From: Comamonadaceae bacterium G21597-S1
GTDB taxonomy: Bacteria; Pseudomonadota; Gammaproteobacteria; Burkholderiales; Burkholderiaceae_C
Length of the DNA: 64,000 nt
Direction of reading: 5' to 3'
NCBI GenBank assembly: GCA_027214345.1
Contig: JAPWHR010000008.1
Span: 62,001 to 126,000, forward strand
The notes under the pieces are model-generated. The model did no database searches. It had not been told where the DNA came from and saw only the letters and a list, made by a program, of their open reading frames with translations. Of the stretch, positions 49,285 to 59,458 are shown in pieces; position 1 is the first letter of the stretch; the number at the start of each line of letters is the position of its first letter. Both the position numbers and the translations under genes were made by a program.

Positions 49285-50086
49285 CGTTTTTCTCCGGTAA
49301 GGGGGATTCGTTGTGGGGCTGGTGGTGCCGGACCATCGCGGCGCCGACGGCCTGCAGGCTGACAAAATCCTTGCCCCAGATCCTGCGGTTGGTGGGCAGG
49401 TGGCGCAACCAGGACAGGCGGCGCGCCGCATGGCGCAACACGGCGCGTACCGGCTCCGATTCGCGCGACAACACCGCACGCAGCGCAGCGTCGAGCCGAT
49501 CGGGCTCCAGCGCCAGGTTGAACAGCGTGGACTGCAAGTAGATCAGCCAGTCGCGTGCCTGGGCCTGTTCGAGTGTCATCACCTCGAGCGGGTCGTCCTC
49601 GAAGTCGATCAGGCCCTCGAACCGGCTCGACACGATGATGTTGCGCGCAAAACACTGGCTCAGGTACTGGCCGCGGGCGTGAACCAGCAGCAGGTGTTCC
49701 ATCGCCGCCATCCACAGACCATACGCCTGCGGCCCCTGTTCGCGCAAGGCGCGCGCCAGGTCATTGGAGCCGAGGTAGGACATGACGAAATAGTCGGGCG
49801 CCACATGGTGCACCTGCGGCACCTGGATGCCGGCTTCGCGCAAGGCCGCCAGCCGGGCGAGTTCGATCGCCTGCGACTGCGCGCCGCCGTGCACCGGCAC
49901 CGCCTTGAGGTAGGGCACGCCGGCCATCCAGGCGAACAGATTCAGCACCCGGTGGGCCCAGGGGCCGCGCAACGGTCGCTGTCCCTTGACCAGCATGCGG
50001 CCTTCGGGCAGGTCGATGATCTCGACCCGCTTCTGGCGCCAGACGGTGGAGGATTCGATCCGGGCGATCGAGGTCAGCGAGATCAC
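49277..50086 (-). CDS. Kinase-fold protein (InaA/RIO/BUD32-like) in the methylmalonyl-CoA operon
   Basis: A 269-residue protein with an atypical kinase fold. GRMLVKGQ has a possible ATP-binding Lys, and [13 protein letters not shown] resembles the metal-binding DFD/DFG step, while [17 protein letters not shown] stands where HxDxxxxN is expected, retaining Asn but not the catalytic Asp. The GTG start overlaps the meaB stop (GTGA), and the 3' end overlaps pccB, so it is locked into the operon. Possible lipopolysaccharide or protein kinase, or a pseudokinase. No role in the pathway is established. Confidence 0.7.
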
Positions 50087-51186
50087 GGCGCCGTGCCCTC
50101 CCGCTGCGCGGGCCCGCCGGCGGGTTGGTCGGCGTCCGGGTGAAACAGACCGAGCAGCTCGCGTGCGGCCACCGACGCGACCATGGTGCCGTCGGCCACT
50201 TGCTTCGACAGCGGGCCCAGGCGCGCGCGCACCAGCGGATCGGCGCGGAAGGCCTGGCGCAGCCCGGCCTCGATACGCTCCCACATCCAGGCCAGGGCCT
50301 GCTGGCGCCGACGCGACTCCCATGCGCCGCCCGCGCTGCGCAGGCGGCGGAACTCGGTGGCGGCCGACCACAACACATCCGCGCCCTGACCGGACAAGGC
50401 ACTCAGCTGCAGCACCCGGGGGTGCCAGGCAGCCTTGTCGTGTTCGGCCCGCTTCGGGTTTCCATGCTGGCCCAGCAGGCGCAACGACGACGTGATCTGT
50501 GCGCGCGCGCGACTGGCGGCGTCCGGGTCGAGGTCGGCCTTGTTGATCAGCACCAGGTCCGCCATCTCCATCACGCCTTTCTTGATCGCCTGCAGTTCGT
50601 CGCCGGCATTGGGCAGTTGCATCAGCACGAACATGTCGGTCATGCCGGCCACGGCTACCTCGCTCTGGCCGACACCGACGGTCTCGACGATGACCACGTC
50701 GTAGCCGGCCGCCTCGAGCACCAGCATCGCCTCGCGTGTTTTTTCGGCCACGCCGCCCAGCGTGCCGCTGGACGGGCTCGGCCGGATATACGCCCGCTCG
50801 TGCACCGAGAGTTTTTCCATGCGGGTCTTGTCACCCAGGATGGAGCCGCCCGAGACCGCCGACGAAGGGTCGATGGTCAGCACCGCAACCGACAGGCCCT
50901 GCGCGATCAGGTACAGGCCCAGCGCCTCGATCAATGTCGACTTGCCCACACCGGGAACGCCGCTCAGGCCGAGCCGGAACGCGCCGCCGGCATGCGGCAA
51001 CAGGCGCGCGAGTAGCTGGTCTGCCTGCGTCCGATGGTCGGCGCGGGTCGATTCGAGCAAGGTGATGGCCTTGGCGATCGCACGGCGGCGGGGCAGGCCC
51101 GGCGGGCCGAGCACCGCGTCGGCGAGCGCTGCCGCCGTGGAGTTCTCCCCTGAGCGCGCCGTGGCGTACTTGGCCTTCGAATCCAT
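50083..51186 (-). CDS. meaB: Methylmalonyl-CoA mutase-associated GTPase MeaB
   Basis: G3E P-loop GTPase that guards the B12 cofactor of the mutase, 367 residues. Walker A GLSGVPGVGKSTLIEALG, then VLTIDPSSAVSGGSILGDKTRM, the EYVGVGQSE-like IVETVGVGQSEVAVAGM and LVLINKADLD (NKxD) are present. It sits directly downstream of the mutase gene, 11 bp away. Confidence 0.94.
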   Translation of the reverse strand: MDSKAKYATARSGENSTAAALADAVLGPPGLPRRRAIAKAITLLESTRADHRTQADQLLARLLPHAGGAFRLGLSGVPGVGKSTLIEALGLYLIAQGLSVAVLTIDPSSAVSGGSILGDKTRMEKLSVHERAYIRPSPSSGTLGGVAEKTREAMLVLEAAGYDVVIVETVGVGQSEVAVAGMTDMFVLMQLPNAGDELQAIKKGVMEMADLVLINKADLDPDAASRARAQITSSLRLLGQHGNPKRAEHDKAAWHPRVLQLSALSGQGADVLWSAATEFRRLRSAGGAWESRRRQQALAWMWERIEAGLRQAFRADPLVRARLGPLSKQVADGTMVASVAARELLGLFHPDADQPAGGPAQREGTAP

Positions 51187-51197
51187 GGAACGGTCGA

Positions 51198-53405
51198 TCA
51201 GGTCGATTGGGCGGCGCGAATCTGCTTGAGCACATCCGCCGCCGAGTCCGGAATCGGCGTGCCCGGGCCGTAGATGCCCTTGACACCGGCCTGGACCAGG
51301 AAGTCATAGTCCTGGCGCGGCACGACGCCGCCGACGAACACGACGATGTCGTCGGCGCCCTGTTTGCGCAACTCGGCGATGATGGCGGGTACCAGCGTCT
51401 TGTGTCCGGCCGCCAGCGTGGATACACCCACGGCATGCACGTCGTTCTCGATCGCCTGGCGTGCGCATTCTTCCGGGGTCTGGAACAGCGGCCCGATGTC
51501 GACGTCGAAACCCAGGTCGGCAAACGCCGTGGCCACCACCTTGGCCCCGCGATCATGGCCGTCCTGGCCAAGCTTGGCGATCATCACGCGCGGGCGTCGC
51601 CCCTGCTGCTCGGCAAACTGCGCGATGTCGTGCTTGATCGACTCCCACTGCTGCATCACGCCTCCCGGGTTGGCGGCATTGTCGTACGACGCGGCATAGA
51701 CGCCACTGACCTTGTGCGTGTCGGCCCGGTGGCGGCCGAAGGACTTCTCGAGTGCGTCGCTGATCTCGCCCACGGTGGCGCGTACCCGGGCCGCCTGGAT
51801 GGACAGGTCCAGCAGGTTGCCGGTGCCGTCCTGCGCGGCCTGTGTCAGCGCCGCCAGCGCCGCGTCGACCGCCTTAGCGTCGCGGGATGCGCGAATCTTC
51901 TGCAGGCGTGCGATCTGCCCTTCGCGCACCGCGACGTTGTCGATGTCGCGCGCCTCGATTTCGTCGTGGCTGTCGAGCCGGTACTTGTTGACCCCGACGA
52001 TGACGTCCTGCCCGGAATCGATGCGTGCCTGCTTCTCGGCTGCGGCCGCCTCGATCTTGAGCTTGGCCCAGCCGCTGTCGACGGCCTTGACCATGCCGCC
52101 CATGGCCTGCACCTCCTCGATGATCTTCCACGCCGCGTCCGCCATGTCCTGGGTCAGCTTCTCCATCATGTAGCTGCCGGCCCAGGGGTCGATGACGTTC
52201 GGGATATGGGTTTCTTCCTGGATGATGAGCTGGGTGTTGCGCGCGATGCGGCTCGAAAAATCGGTCGGCAGCGCGATCGCCTCGTCGAAGCTGTTCGTGT
52301 GCAGGCTCTGCGTGCCGCCGAACACCGCTGCCATGGCCTCGATCGTGGTGCGCACGATGTTGTTGTAGGGGTCCTGCTCGGTCAGTGACCAGCCCGAGGT
52401 CTGGCAATGGGTGCGCAGCATCAGGCTCTTCGGATTCTTCGCGCCGAAATCCTTCATGATGCGGCACCACAACAGCCGCGCGGCCCGCATCTTGGCCACC
52501 TCGAGGTAGAAGTTCATGCCGATGGCCCAGAAGAAACTCAGCCGGGGCGCGAAATCGTCGACGTCCATGCCCTTGGTGATGGCGGTCTTCACGTATTCCT
52601 GGCCGTCGGCCAGCGTGAACGCCAGTTCCAGCGCCTGATTGGCGCCGGCCTCCTGCATGTGGTAGCCGGAGATGCTGATCGAGTTGAAGCGCGGCATGTG
52701 GGCCGCGGTGTATTCCATGATGTCGCCGATGATGCGCATCGACGGCACCGGCGGGTAGATATAGGTGTTGCGGACCATGAACTCCTTGAGGATGTCGTTC
52801 TGGATGGTTCCGCTGAGTTGCGCCTGGCTCACGCCCTGCTCTTCCGCTGCCACCACGTAGCCGGCCAGCACCGGCAGCACGGCGCCGTTCATGGTCATGG
52901 ACACGCTGACCTTGCCCAGGTCGATCTGGTCGAACAGGATCTTCATGTCCTCGACGCTGTCGATCGCCACCCCGGCCTTGCCGACGTCGCCGGTCACGCG
53001 CTGGTGGTCGGAGTCGTAACCACGGTGCGTGGCCAGGTCGAAGGCGACCGACACCCCTTGCCCGCCGGCGGCCAGGGCCTTGCGGTAGAACGCATTGGAT
53101 TCCTCAGCGGTCGAGAAACCGGCGTACTGGCGGATCGTCCACGGACGCACCGCGTACATGGTGGCCTGGGGCCCGCGCAGGTAGGGCGCGAAACCCGGCA
53201 AGGTGTCGGCATGGGCCAGGCCGTGCAGGTCGTCAGCGGTATACAGGGGCTTGACCGTGATGCCGTCGGGCGTGTGCCAGTCCAGGGTGTCGAGGTCGCC
53301 ACCAGGGGCGGACTTGCGCGCCGCCGCCCGCCATTGCTCCAGCGTCGGCTTGTCGTGTGTGGCGGCGCTCGCCGGTCGGGATTGGGCTGGTGTGTTCTTG
53401 CTCAT
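51198..53405 (-). CDS. Methylmalonyl-CoA mutase (single-chain)
   Basis: B12-dependent isomerisation of (R)-methylmalonyl-CoA to succinyl-CoA, 735 residues. The catalytic TIM barrel has [20 protein letters not shown] and [12 protein letters not shown]. The C-terminal B12 domain has [25 protein letters not shown] with the cobalt-ligating His. It is like E. coli Sbm/ScpA in architecture. It leads the operon and is divergent from a GntR-type regulator. Confidence 0.95.
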   Translation of the reverse strand: MSKNTPAQSRPASAATHDKPTLEQWRAAARKSAPGGDLDTLDWHTPDGITVKPLYTADDLHGLAHADTLPGFAPYLRGPQATMYAVRPWTIRQYAGFSTAEESNAFYRKALAAGGQGVSVAFDLATHRGYDSDHQRVTGDVGKAGVAIDSVEDMKILFDQIDLGKVSVSMTMNGAVLPVLAGYVVAAEEQGVSQAQLSGTIQNDILKEFMVRNTYIYPPVPSMRIIGDIMEYTAAHMPRFNSISISGYHMQEAGANQALELAFTLADGQEYVKTAITKGMDVDDFAPRLSFFWAIGMNFYLEVAKMRAARLLWCRIMKDFGAKNPKSLMLRTHCQTSGWSLTEQDPYNNIVRTTIEAMAAVFGGTQSLHTNSFDEAIALPTDFSSRIARNTQLIIQEETHIPNVIDPWAGSYMMEKLTQDMADAAWKIIEEVQAMGGMVKAVDSGWAKLKIEAAAAEKQARIDSGQDVIVGVNKYRLDSHDEIEARDIDNVAVREGQIARLQKIRASRDAKAVDAALAALTQAAQDGTGNLLDLSIQAARVRATVGEISDALEKSFGRHRADTHKVSGVYAASYDNAANPGGVMQQWESIKHDIAQFAEQQGRRPRVMIAKLGQDGHDRGAKVVATAFADLGFDVDIGPLFQTPEECARQAIENDVHAVGVSTLAAGHKTLVPAIIAELRKQGADDIVVFVGGVVPRQDYDFLVQAGVKGIYGPGTPIPDSAADVLKQIRAAQST

Positions 53406-53485
53406 GGCGAGCCTCCGGGCTGAAGTGTCCTGCTTGTCACGGCGCTCGGCCGGCAGGACGCAGGTGATAAGGGTTGAATCTCGTT

Positions 53486-53501
53486 ATTTATAATTATAAA
53501 T
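53486..53501. promoter_or_regulatory. AT palindrome in the mutase / GntR divergent gap
   Basis: ATTTATAATTATAAAT is a perfect 16-bp palindrome in the 141-bp space between two divergent starts, 45 bp from the regulator ATG and 80 bp from the mutase ATG. It fits the operator of a GntR/FCD regulator acting on both genes. Confidence 0.55.
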
Positions 53502-53546
53502 TCACAAATCTTCCGGCAAACTGACATCTACCGCCTGGACCCCATC

Positions 53547-54197
53547 ATGACGTCCGACCAATCCCTTGCTCCCCGTGCGTTGTACCAGGAGGTGGCAGAG
53601 CAGTTGCGTGAGCGCATTTTCAGCCGGGAGTTGCCGCCCGGCAGCTGGATCGACGAGCTCAAGCTCGCCAAGGACTATGGCATCAGCCGCACCCCGCTGC
53701 GCGAGGCGCTCAAGGTGCTGGCCACGGAAGGGCTGGTGACCATGAAGGTGCGGCGAGGCGCCTACGTGACCGAAGTCTCCGAGCAGGACCTTGCCGATGT
53801 CTACCATGTGCTCGCCTTGCTCGAATCCGATGCCGCCGGCCTGGTGGCCACCCAGGCCAGTGCGGATGAACTGGCGCAATTGCAGTCCCTGCACCAGGAA
53901 CTGGTCGCCGCGGCACGGCAAGGCCCGGGTGGACGTACCGCGTTCTTCTCCCTCAACGAACAGTTTCACATGCGGCTGCTGGACATCGCGCGCAACCGCT
54001 GGAGCCGTCAGCTGTCGACCGACCTGCGCAAGGTCATGAAGCTCAACCGCCAGCATTCCCTGCTCAAGCAAGGCCGCATCCAGGAATCGCTGGACGAACA
54101 CCAGGCGGTGATGGACGCCCTGCTCGCCCGCGACGCAGCGGCTGCCGCGCGTGCGATGAAGCGGCATTTCGAAAACGGATTGGAGGCGGCCACCTGA
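53547..54197 (+). CDS. GntR/FadR-type (FCD) transcriptional regulator
   Basis: A 216-residue regulator. The N-terminal winged helix has RERIFSRELPPGSWIDELKLAKDYGISRTPLREALKVLATEGLV and RRGAYVTEVSE. The C-terminal FCD domain (about 85-210) includes HMRLLDIARN and the metal-binding helix DEHQAVMDALLARDAAAAARAMKRHFENGL. FCD regulators usually bind small organic acids. It most likely controls the divergent propionyl-CoA pathway. Confidence 0.9.
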   Translation: MTSDQSLAPRALYQEVAEQLRERIFSRELPPGSWIDELKLAKDYGISRTPLREALKVLATEGLVTMKVRRGAYVTEVSEQDLADVYHVLALLESDAAGLVATQASADELAQLQSLHQELVAAARQGPGGRTAFFSLNEQFHMRLLDIARNRWSRQLSTDLRKVMKLNRQHSLLKQGRIQESLDEHQAVMDALLARDAAAAARAMKRHFENGLEAAT

Positions 54198-54254
54198 ACG
54201 CCGCGCTCCGGAACGATACCGGCGCCGCAGTGCGCGTGGGCGACGGCCGTTCGC

Positions 54255-55166
54255 CTAGCGCCCCCGCGCGGCGGTCACCAGGAACACACCCGGCAGGATC
54301 AGCATCGCGCCGACCAGATGGTGCCACCCCGGCGGCTCGCCCAGCATCCACCAGGCGCCGATGGACGCATACAGTGGCCCCAGGTACAGGGCCACGGCCA
54401 CCCGGCTGGCGCCGACAATGCGCTGGGCCCAGCCATAGATCCAGTAGGCGCCCAGGCCGGGCATGGCTGCCACCGCCAGCACCAGCCACAAGGCTTCGGG
54501 TCCCCAGACCAGCAGGTCGGGCTGGGTCAGTTCCCAGAGGCTGAACGGGATCAGCGTCGCGACGCCGAAGACACAGATGGTGGCCAGTCGCGCCGTGGCG
54601 CTCAGCGGGCTGGGCCAGCGCTTTTGCAGCAAGGCGAAGGCCGCCCAGGAGATCGTCGCCGCCAGCACCCATGCATCGCCGGCGACGAACTGCATGTCAG
54701 CCAGCGCCAACCAGTGCCCGCGCACGATCACGTGCAACACCCCGGCCAGTGCCAGCGCCACCCCGAGCGCCTGGCGCTTGCCGAACGCCTCGCCCAGCCA
54801 CAGGCCGGCGCCCAGCGCGATCAGCACCGGCGACGCCGCATAGATCAGGGCTATGTTCATGGCGCCGGTGGATCGTGCACCCTGGTAGACCCATGCACCG
54901 CAGATCAGCATGCCCAGCACGCCCAGCACCAGGTATTGACCCCAGTGCGCGGCGATATGGCGGCGCTCGCGCCACAACTCGGGCGCACACATGGCGACCA
55001 GCACCGCGCCGGCAATGGCCCATCGCCCGAGAGCGAGCAGGTAAGGTCCGATGACACCGGGCGCCATACGCGCGACGATGTAGTTGACCGTCCACAACGA
55101 CGGTACCAGCCAGATCAGCGTGAGTGCGAGTTGCTGCTGCGGATGATGCTGGTTTGCCTCAGGCAT
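54255..55166 (-). CDS. EamA/DMT family transporter
   Basis: A 303-residue exporter-like protein with ten predicted membrane helices in two EamA repeats (e.g. LWTVNYIVARMAPG opening the first and AATISWAAFALLQKRWP the second). ATG (MPEANQHH) chosen over a longer Arg-rich start; it overlaps the dusA stop by 8 bp, so it is likely co-transcribed. Substrate unknown, often amino acids or metabolites. Confidence 0.88.
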   Translation of the reverse strand: MPEANQHHPQQQLALTLIWLVPSLWTVNYIVARMAPGVIGPYLLALGRWAIAGAVLVAMCAPELWRERRHIAAHWGQYLVLGVLGMLICGAWVYQGARSTGAMNIALIYAASPVLIALGAGLWLGEAFGKRQALGVALALAGVLHVIVRGHWLALADMQFVAGDAWVLAATISWAAFALLQKRWPSPLSATARLATICVFGVATLIPFSLWELTQPDLLVWGPEALWLVLAVAAMPGLGAYWIYGWAQRIVGASRVAVALYLGPLYASIGAWWMLGEPPGWHHLVGAMLILPGVFLVTAARGR

Positions 55167-56196
55167 GCAGCGCTTCCGCTGACCCGACCGGCGTGCGCGC
55201 ATCCTCATGCGCCAGGCGCATCACCTCCTGCGGCGCAACGTCGCGCAGGCGATGGTCGCTCCAGACCTGGCGCCAGCGCCGTGCACCCGGCAGGCCGTGG
55301 CGCAGGCCGAGCATGTGCCGGGCGATGGAGCTCCACGGTGTACCGTGCGCACGGGCCTCGCGCGCCATGTAGTCCACCATCTGCTGCTCGACCCGCTCGC
55401 GCTCCGCGGCGGGAGACGGCTGGTCGAAAAACCGTTCGTCCCAGTTCGCCATCAGCCAGGGGTTGTGATAAGCCTCGCGGCCCAGCATCACGCCGTCGAG
55501 TTGCTGCAACTGCTCGGCGATCTGTGCCTCGGTCGTGATCCCGCCGTTGATCACGAAGACCAGGTGCGGGAAATCGGCCTTGAGCCGGTGCACGGTTGCA
55601 TAACGCAACGGTGGCACCTCGCGGTTGGCCTTGGGGGACAGGCCCTTGAGCCAGGCATTGCGCGCATGCACGATGAACACACCGCACCCGGCCTCGCTCA
55701 CCTGCCCCACGAAGTCGCGCACGAAACCGTAGTCCTCGTTCTTGTCGATGCCGATGCGGTGCTTGACCGTGACCGGCACGGAGACCACGTCGACCATGGC
55801 CTTGACGCCATCGGCCACCAGCTGTGGCTCGGCCATCAGGCAGGCACCGAAGGCGCCACGCTGCACCCGCTCGGACGGGCAGCCGCAATTGAGGTTGATC
55901 TCGTCGTAGCCCCAGTCTTCGCCCAGCTTCGCGCACTGCGCCAGGTCGGCCGGCTCGCTGCCGCCGAGTTGCAGCGCGACCGGATGTTCCTCGGCATTGA
56001 ATTGCAGATGCCGCGGCACGTCGCCGTGGATCAGCGCGCCGGTGGTCACCATCTCGGTGTACAGCAGCGTGCGGCGGGTCAGCAGGCGGTGGAAAAACCG
56101 GCAATGGCGATCCGTCCAGTCCATCATCGGGGCGACCGAAAGCCGCCACCGATCTGGATCCGGTCGAGGTAAGGCGAATGTCTGGCTGCTTGTCAT
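55159..56196 (-). CDS. dusA: tRNA-dihydrouridine synthase A
   Basis: FMN enzyme that reduces uridine 20/20a in tRNA, 345 residues. RLSVAPMMDWTDRHCRFF begins the barrel; EINLNCGCPSERVQRGAFGACLM holds the catalytic Cys and VKHRIGIDKNEDY and HARNAWLKGLSPKANREVPPL complete the DusA pattern. ATG (MTSSQTF) chosen over a longer open frame. Confidence 0.94.
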   Translation of the reverse strand: MTSSQTFALPRPDPDRWRLSVAPMMDWTDRHCRFFHRLLTRRTLLYTEMVTTGALIHGDVPRHLQFNAEEHPVALQLGGSEPADLAQCAKLGEDWGYDEINLNCGCPSERVQRGAFGACLMAEPQLVADGVKAMVDVVSVPVTVKHRIGIDKNEDYGFVRDFVGQVSEAGCGVFIVHARNAWLKGLSPKANREVPPLRYATVHRLKADFPHLVFVINGGITTEAQIAEQLQQLDGVMLGREAYHNPWLMANWDERFFDQPSPAAERERVEQQMVDYMAREARAHGTPWSSIARHMLGLRHGLPGARRWRQVWSDHRLRDVAPQEVMRLAHEDARTPVGSAEALHA

Positions 56197-56448
56197 GGCG
56201 GGGTGTCGCACTCGCCATGGCCCGCGTGACGCTGGGCTGGGGGCGCTGCTGGCGCAAACCGCCAAGTATATTTTTTTCGGCCGTGCCGCGTTGATGAACG
56301 GTCAAGCGCCCGAACTGCGGTGCCGGGAATCGATGGGTTCGCATCAGTCGCACGGGCCATGTCTTGGCCTTTGCCGACCTCGCTCACTCCGGGGCCGACG
56401 GCGCCAACGGGTCGTCTGCCGGTTTCGGCAAATTTCAACTGCATTCTT

Positions 56449-56462
56449 TTTTTGATCAAAAA
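56449..56462. promoter_or_regulatory. Operator candidate, copy 1
   Basis: TTTTTGATCAAAAA, a perfect 14-bp palindrome centred on GATC. A second TTGATCAA lies exactly 52 bp downstream, five helical turns away, on the same face of the DNA. Confidence 0.45.
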
Positions 56463-56503
56463 GAAGGTCTTGTTTTGTCATTTTCTGATATTTAAGTTAA
56501 TAT

Positions 56504-56511
56504 TTGATCAA
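56504..56511. promoter_or_regulatory. Operator candidate, copy 2
   Basis: TTGATCAA within an AT-rich stretch, 129-136 bp before the enolase-family ATG. Paired with 56449-56462, it suggests cooperative binding of one regulator. Confidence 0.4.
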
Positions 56512-56639
56512 TAAATCTCAGAACAACCGATTTCTCTGGATCCGACCATGCACCACCACCAGCTTGATGCTTGTCCTGCCCCTTGCCATGCACAGCCAGC
56601 CCTGGCGGCCGTGTCGCCCGCGGCCCGGGAGCGTTCCGC

Positions 56640-57791
56640 ATGAGCGTCCAACGGGTAGAGAGCGCTCGTTGGCACCAGATCCGGGTCAGCGCCAAGACCT
56701 GCTGGATATTCGTGCAGTTGCACCTGGACGACGGTGCGGTCGGCTGCGGTGAAGCCTCGCTGGCCGGGCAGGAAGCCGCGGTGATCGCCGCGGCGAACAA
56801 GTTCGCTCCGCGTCTGGGCCTGGTCGCGTCCGCGCACCCAGCCGCATTTGCCGCCGGTCTCATTCCCGCCACGCTCGCCGAATCGGCCGCGGTGTCGGCG
56901 ATCGACCAGGCCTTGTGGGATCTCCACGGACAGGCACAGCGGCGCAGCGTGGCCGACCTGCTCGGCGGCATATGCCGCGACCGTGTCGCCGTCTATGCAA
57001 ACATCAATCGCCGCACCGAACCGCGCACGCCCGAAGGATTCGCACAAAGCGCACGGGATGCCCTGGCGGCAGGCCACGTGGCATTCAAGCTGGCACCGTT
57101 CGACGAGGTCGGCACCGCGGTATGTGCCGCCGGTGGCGGCATCGCGGCCATGCAAAAGGGCCTGGCGCGTATCGCGGCGGTGCGCGACGTCGTCGGCCCG
57201 CAGCGCCGGCTGATGGTCGACTGCCATTGGCGTTTCGACGAGGCGACGGCCCGTGCGCTGGTGCATGCAGCCGCCGAACTCGGCCTGTACTGGATCGAAT
57301 GCCCGTTGCCGGAGACCGACGAGCACATCGATGCCTTGGTGCGCCTGCGCGCGCTTGCCAACGCGAAGGGCATCCGCATGGCCGGCATGGAGCAAGGCAT
57401 CCGCTTCGAGGCGTTCCGCCCCTATTGCGAAGCCGGCGCCTACGACGTGATGATGCCGGACGTCAAATACATGGGGGGTCTGCAGGAGATGCTGCATGCC
57501 GCGGACCGGTTCGCGCTGCACGGCGTGCAGTTCTCGCCGCACAACCCGACCGGCCCGATCTGCCATGCGGCCAGCCTGCAACTGGCCGCGGCGGCCGGAT
57601 CGTTCGACATGCTCGAGCTGCAGTTCGACGAATCGCCCTTGTTCGGCCAACTCGTCGACGCCGATTTCGGGCCGGTCGTGGACGGGCACTGCCGGTTCCC
57701 GGCCGGCGCTGGCCTGGGAGCCCGGCTGCGTGACGCCGAGTTGGACCGGCATCCGATGGCACCGGCCCTGCACACGCACATCGCGACATGA
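56640..57791 (+). CDS. Enolase superfamily enzyme (mandelate racemase / muconate lactonising type)
   Basis: A 383-residue enzyme abstracting a proton alpha to a carboxylate. The N-terminal capping domain contains GCGEASLAGQEAAV; the barrel has a Lys in AFKLAPFDE, metal ligands in VDCHWRFDE, WIECPLPE and GMEQG, and His in SPHNPTGP. This set fits acid-sugar dehydratases and related members rather than true enolase. The first gene of the operon; start chosen because homologues begin MSVQRVE-like and no SD favours the longer frame. Confidence 0.85.
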   Translation: MSVQRVESARWHQIRVSAKTCWIFVQLHLDDGAVGCGEASLAGQEAAVIAAANKFAPRLGLVASAHPAAFAAGLIPATLAESAAVSAIDQALWDLHGQAQRRSVADLLGGICRDRVAVYANINRRTEPRTPEGFAQSARDALAAGHVAFKLAPFDEVGTAVCAAGGGIAAMQKGLARIAAVRDVVGPQRRLMVDCHWRFDEATARALVHAAAELGLYWIECPLPETDEHIDALVRLRALANAKGIRMAGMEQGIRFEAFRPYCEAGAYDVMMPDVKYMGGLQEMLHAADRFALHGVQFSPHNPTGPICHAASLQLAAAAGSFDMLELQFDESPLFGQLVDADFGPVVDGHCRFPAGAGLGARLRDAELDRHPMAPALHTHIAT

Positions 57792-58672
57792 GCCACGCAC
57801 CGTTCCCGTTCGAGGTGCTGCGTCCGCAGCGCGACACACTGGGCGAGACACCGGTCTGGTGCGGCGAGCGGAGACGGTTGTGGTGGGTCGACATCCGGGC
57901 GCCGGCGCTGATGTGCTGGGACAGCGCCAACCAGGTCACGCAGCAATGGCCGATGCCGGAGTTGGCCGGCGCCGTGGTGACCGCGAGGCACGGGCATGTG
58001 GTGCTCGCACTGCGCCATGGCTTGTTCCGGTTCGACCCCGCCGACGCCAGCCTGTGCCCATTGGCGACACTGGAAACCGGCGTGCCAGAGAACCGGCTCA
58101 ACGAAGCGCGCTGCGATCGCCAGGGCCGCTTGTGGTGCGGCAGCATGTGGGATTTCGGCGTGCAGACCCGCGGCAGCTTGTACCGCATCGATGCCGATGG
58201 CACGGTGACCTGTGCACGCAGCGACATCACCGTGCCGAATGGGCTCGCGTTCGCGCCCGATGGCCGGTCCATGTATTTCGTCGACACGCCGACCGGGCGC
58301 CTGGAGGTGGCCGACTACGACCCGCAATCCGGCCGGCCAGGCACTTGGCGCAGCCTGGTCGAACCGGGTGTGGTCCCGGGCAAGCCCGACGGCAGTGTCG
58401 TGGACAGCGACGGCTGCATCTGGAGCACACGTTCGGGCGCCGGTTGCCTCGCCCGCTTCACCCCGCAGGGGCGGCTCGACCGCACCCTGCCCTTGCCCGT
58501 GTCCCAGCCCACCGGCCTGGCCTTTGGCGGTGACGCGCTCGACACCTTGTTCGTCACCAGTTCGCGCCAGCGCCTGGACGCGCAGGCACTGGCGGACGAA
58601 CCGCTGGCCGGCAGCGTGCTGGCCTTGCGAGTCGGCGTATCCGGCTTGCCCGAAACTCCGTTTGCAGGCTGA
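57788..58672 (+). CDS. SMP-30 / gluconolactonase family lactonase
   Basis: Six-bladed beta-propeller lactone hydrolase, 294 residues. LGETPVWCGERRRLWWVDI carries the first metal Glu, NRLNEARCDRQGRLWCGSM the Asn/Asp region, NGLAFAPDGRSMYFVDT and PDGSVVDSDGCIWS the later ligands. ATGA overlap with the enolase-family gene implies coupling. Together they would dehydrate and delactonise an acid sugar. Confidence 0.88.
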   Translation: MSHAPFPFEVLRPQRDTLGETPVWCGERRRLWWVDIRAPALMCWDSANQVTQQWPMPELAGAVVTARHGHVVLALRHGLFRFDPADASLCPLATLETGVPENRLNEARCDRQGRLWCGSMWDFGVQTRGSLYRIDADGTVTCARSDITVPNGLAFAPDGRSMYFVDTPTGRLEVADYDPQSGRPGTWRSLVEPGVVPGKPDGSVVDSDGCIWSTRSGAGCLARFTPQGRLDRTLPLPVSQPTGLAFGGDALDTLFVTSSRQRLDAQALADEPLAGSVLALRVGVSGLPETPFAG

Positions 58673-58675
58673 CCC

Positions 58676-59458
58676 ATGACCACGCAACCCATGATCCGCC
58701 GCCTGCGACGCAGCACCGAACCCCTGATCGGCATCGCCGCCGCCTTGATGCTGTGGGAAGTCACCGGACGCCAGGTTGCCAATGCAACGCTGGTGCCGAT
58801 GCCGGCCATGGTGTGGAAGGCGTTCCTGGCCATGATGGCCGACGACCTGCCCCGGGACATCCTGGCCAGCCTGCTGCATCTGGCCGTCGGATATGGCCTG
58901 GGCACGCTGTGCGGCCTGGCGCTGGCACTCGTGGCAGCCAGTTCGCGCTGGCTCGACGCGGTGATCGACCCGTTCGCCGAGTTTCTGCGTCCGATCAGTC
59001 CCATCGCCTGGATTCCGCTGGCCATCCTGTTTCTGGGCGTCGGGCGCGCGGTGCCGATCTTCCTGATCTTCTATGCATCCGTCTTTCCGATCTTCGTCAG
59101 CACCCTGGTCGGCATCCGGCGCGTCGATGCCAACCTGGTTCATGCGGCCCGCTCGCTGGGCGCGCCGCGGCGGCTGGTGATCAGCCACGTGATCCTGCCA
59201 GCCGCGTTGCCCGCGGTCGTCTCCGGCGCGCGCCTGTCGATGGGCGTGGCCTGGATGGCGCTGGTGGCCGGCGAGATCGTGGGCGGCGACGCCGGCATCG
59301 GCTGGCGCATCCTGTGGTACCAGGAGTTCTTCCAGATGGACCGTGTCATGGCAGCGATCCTGGTGGTCGGGGTGTTGGGCCTGGTCGCCGACACCGCGCT
59401 GCGCTTGCTGCAACAACGCGCGGGGCGCTGGAACCCCGCACCGGAGGCTGCGCCATGA
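58676..59458 (+). CDS. ABC transporter permease, NitT/TauT (SsuC-like) family
   Basis: A 260-residue permease with about six helices and the cytoplasmic EAA loop (HAARSLGAPRRLVISHVILPAALPAVVSGARLSM). PISPIAWIPLAILFLGVG is a family signature. It is the first of two permeases, followed by ATPase and binding protein. Confidence 0.88.
   Translation: MTTQPMIRRLRRSTEPLIGIAAALMLWEVTGRQVANATLVPMPAMVWKAFLAMMADDLPRDILASLLHLAVGYGLGTLCGLALALVAASSRWLDAVIDPFAEFLRPISPIAWIPLAILFLGVGRAVPIFLIFYASVFPIFVSTLVGIRRVDANLVHAARSLGAPRRLVISHVILPAALPAVVSGARLSMGVAWMALVAGEIVGGDAGIGWRILWYQEFFQMDRVMAAILVVGVLGLVADTALRLLQQRAGRWNPAPEAAP

Larger units (their letters stand above)
56197..56639. other. 443-bp intergenic region between dusA and the catabolic operon
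   Basis: No credible ORF or RNA gene seen. On the dusA side (56265-56270) there is a - strand TATACT that could be its -10 element. From about 56408 the sequence becomes strongly AT-rich and contains two TTGATCAA palindromes and an ORF-free stretch before the enolase gene, i.e. a promoter/operator zone. Confidence 0.5.
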
